Positions 8,754 through 17,037 of a stretch of 55,438 bases of DNA are shown here, piece by piece. The first letter of the stretch is position 1. Each line of letters begins with the position of its first letter. This DNA is from Burkholderiaceae bacterium. Its GTDB lineage: Bacteria > Pseudomonadota > Gammaproteobacteria > Burkholderiales > Burkholderiaceae_C. Location: NCBI GenBank assembly GCA_022702125.1, contig JAKOND010000027.1:1-55438 (forward strand). The letters are read 5' to 3'. Both the position numbers and the translations under genes were made by a program. Below the pieces are notes generated by a model. It saw nothing but the letters and a program-made list of their open reading frames with translations. It did no database searches and was not told the DNA's origin.

Positions 8754-9626
8754 TCACCGCGCCGCGAGCAGCGCCCGCGCCACCTCGGCGAAGCCGGCGC
8801 CGCGCTCGCCCTGCGCCAGGTAGCCCGGCAGCCGGGCCAGCCGGGGCGCGAAGCGCGCGATGTTGGCCACGCCCACGCTGGTGCCGGGGAAGGCGGCGAA
8901 CATGCGCTCGTCGTTGGTCGAGTCGCCCACGTAGGCCCAGCGGTCGGTTTCCGCGTCCAGGTCGCGGCCCAGCAGCTCGCGCACGATCCAGGCGGCGCCG
9001 ACCCGCTTGTCGTGGTCGCCGTACCAGCCGTTGACGTGGATACTGCTGACGGTGGCGCGCATGCCCTCGGACCGCATGATCGCCACCACCCGGTCGACGG
9101 CCGCGGTCGGCAGGTGCGCAAATTCGGAATGGTCGATCGCGATGTCGGTCTCGCGGCCCGGCGAGTCCCGGCTCGGGGCGGCGCCCGGCACCTCGCGCAC
9201 GATGCGCCGCAGCACCCCTTGCATCCGCGCGAAGTTGGACGCGCGGGCGGCCGGATCCTGGAGATATCTTTTCGATAGCGCGCTGCGCAGGCCCGGCGCG
9301 GGCATGCCGGTGTCTTCGTGGGTGGAAATCCCGGCGCTCCCCGGCCGCGGCACCAGGGCCACCGCGCCGTTCTCGGCCACCACCGCGTCGAGCGGCCAGG
9401 TGGCGGCGAAATCCTCGCTCCAGCCCACCGGCCGGCCGGTGACCGCGATCACCGGCAGCCCGGCGGCGCGCAGGTCGGCGAGCGCGCGCAGGGCGTCGGG
9501 CGTGATGTCGCCGTCGGTGGTGAGGGTGTCGTCGATGTCGGTGAGCACGCCGGCGATGCGCGCGCGCTGCGCGGCCGGCCAGTCGCGCAGCGGGCGCATG
9601 CGGGGCAGGGCGTCCGGCGGCGTCAT
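8754..9626 (-). CDS. HAD-superfamily (Cof/sucrose-phosphatase-like) phosphatase
   Basis: A 290-residue HAD hydrolase. Motif I is VLTDIDDTLTTDG near residues 25-37, with the nucleophile/acid Asp pair in DID. Motif II is AVTGRP, and the motif IV region is YVGDSTNDERMFAAFP. The layout, with a cap between motifs II and III, is that of class IIB members such as mannosyl-3-phosphoglycerate or sucrose-6-phosphate phosphatases. The substrate is not determinable. I chose the ATG at 9626 because homology starts soon after it. The gene is divergent from the aminotransferase, with 166 bases between. Confidence 0.82.
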   Translation of the reverse strand: MTPPDALPRMRPLRDWPAAQRARIAGVLTDIDDTLTTDGDITPDALRALADLRAAGLPVIAVTGRPVGWSEDFAATWPLDAVVAENGAVALVPRPGSAGISTHEDTGMPAPGLRSALSKRYLQDPAARASNFARMQGVLRRIVREVPGAAPSRDSPGRETDIAIDHSEFAHLPTAAVDRVVAIMRSEGMRATVSSIHVNGWYGDHDKRVGAAWIVRELLGRDLDAETDRWAYVGDSTNDERMFAAFPGTSVGVANIARFAPRLARLPGYLAQGERGAGFAEVARALLAAR

Positions 9627-9792
9627 GCGGCGCGCCCTCCACACGGCGCGGAGGTTCTCCACGATTCCCACACAAAGCCTCGACGGCCGGGCAAGGTGGT
9701 GGCGCCAGACTCGCCGGCATCCCTCCGGTGGAGGGTCGCATCCGCTGCCGGTGTTCGGCAGTCCGCAGTCAGGAAAGTCGGGAGAGAGTTCG

Positions 9793-11163
9793 ATGGATAG
9801 TGCACAGCTGCTGGCCGACGAGGCCAAGTATTGTTCGTTCGGGGACACGGTCCACTATGTGAACCCGCCCAAGATTTTCGCCGGCTGCGACGGCAGCTAC
9901 ATGATCGACGCCGAGGACACCCGCTACCTCGACCTGCAGATGTGGTACTCGGCCGTCAACTTCGGCTACAAGAACCAGCGCCTGGAGGACGCGATGCGCC
10001 GCCAGCTCGACACGCTGCCGCAGATCGCCAGCCAGTACCTGCATCCGACCAAGATCGAGCTGGCCAAGTGGATCGCCCAGGACGCCGAGCGCAAGTGGGG
10101 CCGCGAGGGCCGGGTCCATTTCAACGTCGGCGGCGCGCAGGCCATCGAGGACTCGCTCAAGGTGGTGCGCAACGCTTCCAACGGCAAGAGCCTGATGTTC
10201 GCCTTCGAGGGCGGCTACCACGGCCGCACGCTCGGCGCCTCCAGCATCACCTCCAGCTACCGCTACCGCCGCCGCTTCGGCCACTTCGGCGACCGCGCGC
10301 AGTTCCTGCCCTTCCCGTACCCGTTCCGCCGCCCCAAGGGCATGACGGCCGAAGAGTACGGCGACTCGCTGGTGCAGGATTTCGCCCGCAAGTTCGAGAA
10401 CGAGTACCACGCCGTCTGGGACCCGAAGACCCGGCAGTGCGAATACGCCGCCTTCTACATCGAGCCGATCCAGGGCACCGGCGGCTACGTCATCCCGCCG
10501 CCCAACTACTTCAAGGGCATGAAGAAGGTGCTCGACGAGCACGGCGTGCTGCTGGTGGTCGACGAGATCCAGATGGGCTTCTGGCGCACCGGCAAGCTGT
10601 GGTCGATCGAGAACTTCGGCGTGCAGCCCGACGTGCTGGTCTTCGCCAAGGCGCTGACCAACGGCCTGAACGCGCTGTCGGGCCTGTGGGCGCGGGAGGA
10701 ACTCATCAACCCGACGATCTTCCCGCCGGGCTCCACCCACAGCACCTTCGCCTCCAACCCGCTGGGCACCGCGCTCGGCCTGGAGGTGATGAAGATGACC
10801 CACGAGGTGGACTTCGGCAAGCAGGTCTGCGACAGCGGCGCCTACTTCCTCGAAGGCCTGAAGGACCTGCAGAAGCGCCACAAGGAGATCGGCGACGTCG
10901 ACGGCCTGGGCCTGGCGCTGCGCGCCGAGATCTGCACCGACGACGGCTTCACGCCCAACCGCGCGCTGCTCGACAAGATGGTGGACATGGGCCTGGAAGG
11001 CACGCTGGAGTACCAGGGCCAGAAGCGCGGCCTGGTGCTGGACGTGGGCGGCTACTACAAGAACGTGATCACCTTCGCGCCCTCGCTGATGATCTCGCGC
11101 GGCGAGATCGACGAGGCCATGGTCCTGCTCGACCAGCTGCTGACCCGGGCCAAGAAGGCCTGA
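9793..11163 (+). CDS. Class III PLP-dependent aminotransferase
   Basis: A 456-residue fold-type I transaminase of the ornithine/GABA/lysine-aminotransferase class. Visible features are the N-terminal substrate loop, FEGGYHGRT (138-146), EPIQGTGGY, the PLP-pyridine Asp in VVDEIQMGF (Asp257) and the Schiff-base Lys286 in FAKALTNG, then THSTFASNPLG. Such enzymes move an omega-amino group to 2-oxoglutarate or pyruvate; the actual amine is unknown. GGGAGAGAG lies just before the ATG. The next genes, 147 bases downstream on the same strand, encode an acyltransferase and an arginase-fold protein, suggesting metabolism of a diamine or guanidino compound (inference). Confidence 0.93.
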   Translation: MDSAQLLADEAKYCSFGDTVHYVNPPKIFAGCDGSYMIDAEDTRYLDLQMWYSAVNFGYKNQRLEDAMRRQLDTLPQIASQYLHPTKIELAKWIAQDAERKWGREGRVHFNVGGAQAIEDSLKVVRNASNGKSLMFAFEGGYHGRTLGASSITSSYRYRRRFGHFGDRAQFLPFPYPFRRPKGMTAEEYGDSLVQDFARKFENEYHAVWDPKTRQCEYAAFYIEPIQGTGGYVIPPPNYFKGMKKVLDEHGVLLVVDEIQMGFWRTGKLWSIENFGVQPDVLVFAKALTNGLNALSGLWAREELINPTIFPPGSTHSTFASNPLGTALGLEVMKMTHEVDFGKQVCDSGAYFLEGLKDLQKRHKEIGDVDGLGLALRAEICTDDGFTPNRALLDKMVDMGLEGTLEYQGQKRGLVLDVGGYYKNVITFAPSLMISRGEIDEAMVLLDQLLTRAKKA

Positions 11164-11310
11164 CCCGCCGGTCCCCCCGCGGTACGCACCCCGCGGGGTG
11201 CTATCGATACAGTAGCTTCCAGCGCAGGTGATACCCGGGCTGGGAGCGTTTTTCATGGGTGAACGAACCGCGGGACGGCGCCGCCCTGCCGTCCCGCCGC
11301 CGCGCGATCG

Positions 11311-12459
11311 ATGTCCTTCCTCTTCCAGCTCGAACCGCCGTCCCTGGTGCGCCATTTCCTCGACCACCCGCCCGAAGGCTTCGCGGTGCTGGCCGGCCGC
11401 GCGCCGGACGGTCCGCCGGGGGACGCGTCCGGCGAGGCGCCCGCCTTCGCCGCCGACTTCGACCTGCTGACCACCGCCGACGACGCGCTCAAGGCGCGCG
11501 CGCGGACGCTGCCGCTGTACCGGTGGTGGTCGCGCGGGCTGCGCATCCGCACCGCCTTCGTCGGCACCACCGTCTCCGAGTACGCCCCGTGCCCGCGCGG
11601 CGCGGCGCCGGACGCCTGGGCCGCCGGGCTGCGCGCCGCGCTGGCGCCGCGCCACCGGCTGGTCATCGTCAAGGACCTGCCGCAGGCCTCGCCGCTGCTG
11701 CCCGACGCGGACAACGCCCGCGCCGAGGCGCTGGCCGCGGCCTGCGCCGACCAGGGCTTCGTGCTGGTCGAGGGCCAGGCGCTGGCCTACGTGCCCATCG
11801 ACTTCCCCGACACCGCCGCCTACCTGGCGCGCCTGTCCACCAGCCGGCGCAAGAACCTGCAGCGCAAGCTGCGCAGCCGCAAGGACCTGGCGATCCGGCG
11901 CATCCCGACCGGCGCCGCCTTCGCCGACGAGGCGCTGGTCGATGCCTACTACGCGCTCTACCAGGGCGTGTTCGCGCAGAGCGAGGTGCACTTCGACCGC
12001 CTCACCCGCAATTTCTTCGCGGCGGTGCTGCGCGACGCGGACGGCGGCGGCGTCGTCTTCGAGTACCGCCGCGCCGCGGGCACCGAAGGCGAGGGCGAAC
12101 TGCTGGGCTGGAACCTGTGCTTCGCGCACGGCGGCAAGCTCGTCGACAAGTACATCGGCCTGGCCTACCCGGCCGCGCGCGAGGCCAACCTGTATTTCGT
12201 GAGCTGGATGGTCAACCTGGAATACGCGGTCGAGCAGGGCCTGACGCACTACGTCGCCGGCTGGACCGACCCGGAAGTCAAGGCCCGGCTCGGCGCGCGC
12301 TTCACCCTTACCCGCCATGCGGTCTACGTGCGCAATCCGCTGCTGCGCGCCCTGGCCCGGCGCTTCGCCGGCCGCTTCGAGAGCGACCGCCAGTGGCAGG
12401 ATGCCGAGGCGGCCGAGGCCGCCGGCAGGGCGGCGTCCCGCGACGGGGCGGGCGCATGA
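11311..12459 (+). CDS. GNAT/BioF2-like acyltransferase
   Basis: A 382-residue soluble protein of the Acetyltransf_6 (BioF2-like, FemAB-related) type. The segment STSRRKNLQRKLRSRKDL near residues 175-190 is the usual basic helix of this family. It is followed by a C-terminal GNAT-like half with GWNLCFAHGGKLVDKYIGL and YFVSWMVNLEYAVEQG. Acceptor specificity is unknown. No Shine-Dalgarno is obvious; instead GGGACGGC and its complement (11272-11295) form a hairpin 15 bases before the ATG. Its stop overlaps the start of the next gene as ATGA, so the two are probably co-translated and work together. Confidence 0.75.
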   Translation: MSFLFQLEPPSLVRHFLDHPPEGFAVLAGRAPDGPPGDASGEAPAFAADFDLLTTADDALKARARTLPLYRWWSRGLRIRTAFVGTTVSEYAPCPRGAAPDAWAAGLRAALAPRHRLVIVKDLPQASPLLPDADNARAEALAAACADQGFVLVEGQALAYVPIDFPDTAAYLARLSTSRRKNLQRKLRSRKDLAIRRIPTGAAFADEALVDAYYALYQGVFAQSEVHFDRLTRNFFAAVLRDADGGGVVFEYRRAAGTEGEGELLGWNLCFAHGGKLVDKYIGLAYPAAREANLYFVSWMVNLEYAVEQGLTHYVAGWTDPEVKARLGARFTLTRHAVYVRNPLLRALARRFAGRFESDRQWQDAEAAEAAGRAASRDGAGA

Positions 12460-13388
12460 GGGCGGGCGCGGGCGCATCGCCCCGGGCCGCCGCCGCGCCG
12501 CCGGTGGTGCTCGACCTCGACCGCTCGGTCGGCCCGCTGGCCGGCGAGCGCCGCCTCGCGCTGGCCGACGACTGGCAGGAGGCGATCCGCTTCGGCTGCG
12601 GCATGCCGCGCATGCGGGCCTTCCGGGCGATGCTCGACGCGCGCATGCCGGCCTTCGCCGACCACGGCACCGTCTTCCTCGGCAGCGGCGACTTCCACCA
12701 CCTGAGCTGGCCGCTGGTGCTGCGCTGCATCGCCGCGCAGGGCTTCACGGCGGCGCGTCCGCTGCGCATCGTGGTGCTGGACAACCATCCGGACAACATG
12801 CGCTTCCCGTTCGGCATCCACTGCGGCTCCTGGGTGCGCCACGCCGCGCTGCTGCCGCAGGTGGCGCACATCCACGTCGCGGGCATCACCTCGGGCGACA
12901 TCGGCCCGGGCCACGCTTGGGAGAACTACCTCGCGCCGCTGCGGCGCGGCAAGCTCAGCTACTGGAGCATCGGCGCTGACACCCGCTGGGCGCGCGTCCT
13001 GGGCCTGGGCCACGCCTTCCATGACTTCTCCGACGGCGATGCGCTGGTCGCCGCGCTCTGCGCACAGCTGGCCGCCGATCCGCGGCCGACCTACCTCAGC
13101 ATCGACAAGGACGCCTTCGCGCCCGACGTGGTCCGCACCAACTGGGACCAGGGCGTGCTGCGGGCCGGGCATGCCGACGCGGTGATCGGCGCGCTGCGCG
13201 GGCGGGTCGTCGGCAGCGACGTGACCGGCGAGGTGTCCTCCTACCGCTACCGCACCGCCTGGAAGCGCTGGCTGAGCGCCGGCGACGGGCAGCAGACCGA
13301 GATCGACGCGGCGTCGCTGCGCGACTGGCAGGGCGTGCAGGATGCCTTCAACCGATGGCTGCTGGAGCGGCTCGCGGCGCGGGGCTGA
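12456..13388 (+). CDS. Arginase-fold (ureohydrolase superfamily) protein
   Basis: A 310-residue protein with the dinuclear-manganese motif set of arginases, agmatinases and related deacetylases, in diverged form. The His loop is GSGDFHHL (His81/82), the second motif is LDNHPDN (Asp109, His111, Asp113; usually DAHxD) and the third is SIDKDAF (Asp217, Asp219; usually SxDxDxxDP). All metal-ligand types are kept, so hydrolytic activity is plausible, but the region around them (FPFGIHCGSW, VVRTNWDQG) differs from known ureohydrolases. The ATG at 12456 overlaps the upstream stop by 4 bases. The substrate is unknown; hydrolysis of a guanidino or amide bond is the family expectation. Confidence 0.75.
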   Translation: MRAGAGASPRAAAAPPVVLDLDRSVGPLAGERRLALADDWQEAIRFGCGMPRMRAFRAMLDARMPAFADHGTVFLGSGDFHHLSWPLVLRCIAAQGFTAARPLRIVVLDNHPDNMRFPFGIHCGSWVRHAALLPQVAHIHVAGITSGDIGPGHAWENYLAPLRRGKLSYWSIGADTRWARVLGLGHAFHDFSDGDALVAALCAQLAADPRPTYLSIDKDAFAPDVVRTNWDQGVLRAGHADAVIGALRGRVVGSDVTGEVSSYRYRTAWKRWLSAGDGQQTEIDAASLRDWQGVQDAFNRWLLERLAARG

Positions 13389-13489
13389 ACGCGGGCGCTT
13401 CCCGGGCCGCGGCCCGGTGACAAGTCCTCACGCCCCGCCGCCGCGCCGGGCCGAGCATCGGGGCCGGCCCTTGTTTCCGGACCTTCGCG

Positions 13490-14014
13490 ATGACCCCCCT
13501 GAACATTCCCCTCCCCGATCGCACGCGGCTTCCCGTGTTCCGCCAGATCCTCGGCCTGCTCGGCTGGCTGGCGGTCACCGCCGTCGCGGCGGGCCTCGGC
13601 AGCGCCGCGTCGATCCAGGCGTCCGCCTTCTACGGGCAGCTGGCGCAGCCGTCCTGGGCGCCGCCCGCCGGCTGGTTCGGCCCGGTGTGGAGCGCGCTCT
13701 ACCTGCTGATGGCGGTGGCGGCCTGGCTGGTCTGGCGCGCCGCCGGCTGGCACGGGGCGCGGACGGCGCTGACGCTCTACCTGGCGCAGCTGGCGGTCAA
13801 CGCGCTGTGGAGCTGGCTGTTCTTCGGCTGGCACCTGGGCGCGCTGGCCTTCGCCGACGTGCTGCTGCTGCTGGCGATGGTGGCCGCGACGCTGGCGGCC
13901 TTCTGGCGGGTGCGGCCGCTGGCGGGTGCGCTGCTGGCGCCCTACCTGCTGTGGGTGGGGTTCGCGTCGGCGTTGAACTTCGCGGTCTGGCAGCTCAATC
14001 CGGGCGCGCTCTGA
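13490..14014 (+). CDS. TspO/MBR family tryptophan-rich membrane protein
   Basis: A 174-residue, five-helix membrane protein of the TspO/peripheral benzodiazepine receptor family, which binds porphyrins and affects tetrapyrrole levels and stress responses. Seen: PSWAPPAGWFGPVWSALYLL, LAQLAVNALWSWLFFGWH and PYLLWVGFASALNFAVWQLN, the three hallmark blocks of the family. It follows the arginase-fold gene by about 100 bases on the same strand but is not clearly co-transcribed with it. A 10-bp perfect hairpin lies directly after the stop. Confidence 0.93.
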   Translation: MTPLNIPLPDRTRLPVFRQILGLLGWLAVTAVAAGLGSAASIQASAFYGQLAQPSWAPPAGWFGPVWSALYLLMAVAAWLVWRAAGWHGARTALTLYLAQLAVNALWSWLFFGWHLGALAFADVLLLLAMVAATLAAFWRVRPLAGALLAPYLLWVGFASALNFAVWQLNPGAL

Positions 14015-14026
14015 CGGGGGCGCCCG

Positions 14027-14049
14027 GGGAGCGGCGGCGCGCCGCTCCC
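14027..14049. terminator. Hairpin between convergent tspO-like and Bug genes
   Basis: GGGAGCGGCG (14027-14036), loop GCG, CGCCGCTCCC (14040-14049): a perfect 10-bp stem between two convergent stops. There is no U-run on either strand, so it is a candidate bidirectional or Rho-dependent termination/mRNA-stability structure rather than a classical intrinsic terminator. Confidence 0.4.
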
Positions 14050-14072
14050 GCCGTTGCCGGTGCCTGCCGGGG

Positions 14073-15053
14073 TTACTGCGGCACCAGGCCGGCGGCCTTG
14101 ACCAGGTCGGCGTGCAGGCGGATCTCCTCGCCGATGACCTGCGCCAGGGGCCTGGCCTCGTCGGGCGCCGGCTCCATGCCGATCTCCAGCAGCCGGGTCC
14201 TGGCGTCGCCGCGCAGCATCGCCTTCGCCGAGGCCGCGAGCCGGTCGACGACCGGCTGCGGCGTCTTCGCGGGCGCCAGCAGGCCGATCCAGGCCGACAG
14301 CACCACGCCGTCCACGCCGCCCTCGCGCAGGGTCGGGATGTCCGGGGCCGACACGGCGCGGCGCTCGCTCAGCACGCCGACCGGATGCAGCTTGCCGGTC
14401 CTGATGTAGGGCAGGGCTTCGGGCAGCGGCGCGAAGGCCATGTCCACCACGCCGCCCATCAGGTCGGTGATCGCCGGGGCGCCGCCCTTGTACGGCACGT
14501 GCAGCAGCCGGGCGCCGGTCCGGCTCTCGAACATCAGGCCCGCCAGGTGCTGCGGGCTGCCGTCGCCCGAGGAGGCGTAGGTCAGCTTGCCCGGCTCGGC
14601 CTTGGCCGCGGCGAGCACGTCGCGCGCGGTCGCGAACCGCGCCTTGTCGCGCACCACCAGCACCATGGCCTGGTTGACCAGCTTGGTCACCGGGACGAAG
14701 TCGGTCTCCGGGTTGTAGGGCAGCGTCTTGAAGATGCTCTTGTTGGTGGTCAGGAACGAGGCGGGCGACACCATCAGGGTGTAGCCGTCCGGCGCGGCCT
14801 TGGCCACCACCGGCACGCCGATCTGGCCGGAGGCGCCGGCCCGGTTGTCGACGACGAAGGGCTGGCCCAGGTCGGTCGCCAGGTGCTGGCCGACCAGCCG
14901 CGCCACCATGTCCACGCTGCCGCCGGCCGGCAGGGCGACGACGATCTTGACGGGGCGGCTGGGATAGCGGTCCTGCTGCGCGAAGGACGGCGCGGCCAGG
15001 GCCAGGCCGGAAGCGACGCCGAGCGCGACGAGAAGGGAGCGTATGGGGGGCAT
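14073..15053 (-). CDS. Bug/TctC family tripartite tricarboxylate transporter receptor
   Basis: A 326-residue periplasmic solute receptor. The signal peptide ends near SFAQQD. The mature protein starts with YPSRPVKIVVALPAGGSVDMVAR and includes VVDNRAGASGQIG, APDGYTLM, LTYASSGDGSPQHLAG and HVPYKGGAPA, which are the standard Bug blocks. These receptors bind small carboxylates. No TctA/TctB membrane genes are nearby; orphan Bug genes are common in Burkholderiales. The ATG at 15053 gives a normal Sec signal. It is divergent from the SDR gene across 265 bases. Confidence 0.95.
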   Translation of the reverse strand: MPPIRSLLVALGVASGLALAAPSFAQQDRYPSRPVKIVVALPAGGSVDMVARLVGQHLATDLGQPFVVDNRAGASGQIGVPVVAKAAPDGYTLMVSPASFLTTNKSIFKTLPYNPETDFVPVTKLVNQAMVLVVRDKARFATARDVLAAAKAEPGKLTYASSGDGSPQHLAGLMFESRTGARLLHVPYKGGAPAITDLMGGVVDMAFAPLPEALPYIRTGKLHPVGVLSERRAVSAPDIPTLREGGVDGVVLSAWIGLLAPAKTPQPVVDRLAASAKAMLRGDARTRLLEIGMEPAPDEARPLAQVIGEEIRLHADLVKAAGLVPQ

Positions 15054-15190
15054 GGGTCGGAGTCTCCGTTCGGTGCCGGGGGTGGGCGGAAGGGCATGCG
15101 CAGCCATGCGGCGCGCGGGGTCGGGCAGGCGGTCCTGCCATCGGCGGGGAGCGATGCAGGTTCCGTGCCGGCGCCGCCGCGCCGGCCGTC

Positions 15191-15206
15191 GTAACGCGCC
15201 TGTTAC
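15191..15206. promoter_or_regulatory. Dyad in the Bug/SDR divergent region
   Basis: GTAAC, six bases, GTTAC forms a small perfect dyad in the divergent intergenic region, about 110 bases before the SDR start and 140 before the Bug start. It could be an operator, but there is no regulator gene alongside. Weak support. Confidence 0.22.
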
Positions 15207-15318
15207 CTCGCGGGGAGGGAGCCGGTTTCCAATGTCCGCTCGCCCGCGCCGACCGTTTCCGCGATCGCGCCGCAGGCCGCACGACAACCCGCAAGCAACC
15301 GAGCGAAGGACGAACGAC

Positions 15319-16506
15319 ATGGCACGCGTAGTGGTGGTGACAGGAGCGAATGCAGGCATCGGCCGGGCGGTGGCCCAGGCGTTCGCGGACGACGGATGGT
15401 CGGTGGGCATCCTGGCGCGCGACGCCGACCGGCTGCGCTCGGCCGAGGACGACCTGCGGCTGCGGGGCGCGCACGTGCTGTCGATCGCGGCCGACGTGGC
15501 CGACGCCGAGGCGGTCGAGGCCGCGGCGGCGCGCTTCGAGCAGGAGCTCGGCCCGATCGACGTCTGGGTCAACAACGCGATGGCCACCGTCATCGGCCCG
15601 GCGCGCGACATCACGCCCGAGGAGTTCGCCCGGGTGACCGAGGTCAACTACCTGGGCTACGTGCACGGCACCCGCGCCGCGCTGCAGCGCATGGCGCCGC
15701 GCAACGCCGGCAGCATCCTGCACATCAGCTCGGCCCTGGCCTTCCGGCCGATCCCGCTGCAGTCGGCCTACTGCGCCACCAAGAGCGCGGGCGTCGGCTT
15801 CGTCGACAGCCTGCGGACCGAGCTGGCGCACGACGGCGTCAAGGTGCACCTGGGCACGATCTACCTGCCGGCGGTCAACACCCCGCAGCCGCTGTGGAGC
15901 CGCAACAAGACCGGCCGGGCGCAGCAGTTCCCCGGCGAGGCGCTGGACCCGCGCCAGGTGGCGCAGGTGGTGCGCTTCGCGGCCGACCATCCGCGCCGCG
16001 AGGTCTGGATCGGCCGCACCACGCTGGCCATGGCGATCGGCCAGTGGCTCGCGCCCAGCCTGATGGACTGGTACCTGGGCCGCAAGATGTGGGACGCGCA
16101 GCTGGCCGACCGCCCGCCGGCGAATCCCGAGGGCAACCTGTTCGCGCCGGTGGCGGGCGATTTCGGCATCGACGGCCCGGCGCGCGTCGGCGAGCCGGTG
16201 GAGCCGTCGGTGCCGCGCCATGCCATCGGCCGCGTGGTCGAGGAGCCGGCGCGGTCCGAGGACCTCGCGGGGATCGGCCTGGAGAGCGGCGGCGCGCTGG
16301 GCGGACTGGAGATGGACGACGCCTGGCAGGCCGGGGCCACCGCCGCGTCGGTCGCGCGCGGGCCGGCGGCGGCCGAGTTCTGGACCAGCCGGCAGGCCGG
16401 CGCCGCCCGGCTGGCGCTGGTCGGGCTGGCGTTGATCGGCGCCGCGTCGCTGGTGCGCGGCGGCGCCGGCCGCACCGGCTGCGCGGTGCGGCGGAACCTG
16501 CCGTGA
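15319..16506 (+). CDS. Short-chain dehydrogenase/reductase with C-terminal extension
   Basis: A 395-residue SDR; classical members have about 250. The cofactor motif TGANAGIG is at 8-15, NNAM at 85-88, and the catalytic Ser138, Tyr151 and Lys155 are in place. The pocket next to the first strand (LARDADRL) suggests NADP. Residues from about 255 onward are an extra region, ending with a hydrophobic helix (LALVGLALIGAASLV, about 369-383) that may anchor it to the membrane. The substrate is unknown. The last codons overlap the next gene as GTGA, so the two are translationally coupled. Confidence 0.9.
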   Translation: MARVVVVTGANAGIGRAVAQAFADDGWSVGILARDADRLRSAEDDLRLRGAHVLSIAADVADAEAVEAAAARFEQELGPIDVWVNNAMATVIGPARDITPEEFARVTEVNYLGYVHGTRAALQRMAPRNAGSILHISSALAFRPIPLQSAYCATKSAGVGFVDSLRTELAHDGVKVHLGTIYLPAVNTPQPLWSRNKTGRAQQFPGEALDPRQVAQVVRFAADHPRREVWIGRTTLAMAIGQWLAPSLMDWYLGRKMWDAQLADRPPANPEGNLFAPVAGDFGIDGPARVGEPVEPSVPRHAIGRVVEEPARSEDLAGIGLESGGALGGLEMDDAWQAGATAASVARGPAAAEFWTSRQAGAARLALVGLALIGAASLVRGGAGRTGCAVRRNLP

Positions 16507-16976
16507 CCGGCTGGCGCGGGTGGGTGGCGGGCCTGTGCGCGGCCGGCGCCTGCCTGACGGCCGTGGCGGCCGACGGCGGCGGCGCGCCGGCCGCCGCCTC
16601 GCCCCGGGGCAATCCGCTGCAGGCGGAGCGCTGGAAGACCCGGCCGCTGGTGGTGGTCGTGCCGGCGGCCGATGCGCCGCTGCTGGCCCAGGTGCGCCGC
16701 GCGCTGGAGCAGCCCGCGGCGCGGGCCGGCTTCGTCGAGCGCGAGATGGTCCTCTACACCGTGGTCGACGGCAAGGGCGCGCGCGACGGCCAGCCGCTGA
16801 CCCCGGCGCAGACCGGCGCCATGCTGGCCGCGCTGGACCTGCCGCCCGGCGCCGGCGCGATCCTGGCGCTGGTCGGCAAGGACGGCGGCACCAAGCTGGT
16901 GGAGCGGGACGAGGCCTTCGACCTGCAGCGCATCTTCGCGCTCGTGGACGGCATGCCGATGCGCCAGCCGCGCTAG
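16503..16976 (+). CDS. DUF4174 family secreted protein
   Basis: A 157-residue protein starting at GTG 16503, which overlaps the SDR stop (GTGA). A signal peptide runs to about AVAADG. The mature part has ERWKTRPLVVVVP, LALVGKDGGTKLVERD and the end DGMPMRQPR, which match the DUF4174 family, whose members typically finish with a 'DxMPMR' motif. The family function is unknown; it has a thioredoxin-like appearance but no Cys pair here. Coupling to the SDR gene is the best clue to its role. Confidence 0.75.
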   Translation: MTGWRGWVAGLCAAGACLTAVAADGGGAPAAASPRGNPLQAERWKTRPLVVVVPAADAPLLAQVRRALEQPAARAGFVEREMVLYTVVDGKGARDGQPLTPAQTGAMLAALDLPPGAGAILALVGKDGGTKLVERDEAFDLQRIFALVDGMPMRQPR

Positions 16977-17037
16977 TTCCGGCCGGCGCGGGGACGCGGC
17001 TGCCGGGTTTCCGGAATTCCGGGAGAATCCGCTTCCC

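Noticed and set aside
11174-11200. Terminator after the aminotransferase gene
   Set aside because: CCCCGCGG and CCGCGGGG can pair, but there is no T-run, and separation from the next gene is not shown.
9769-12477. A 902-codon open frame antisense to the aminotransferase and acyltransferase genes
   Set aside because: The plus-strand genes have clear catalytic motifs. The antisense translation is Ala/Arg/Gly/Val-rich without family motifs.
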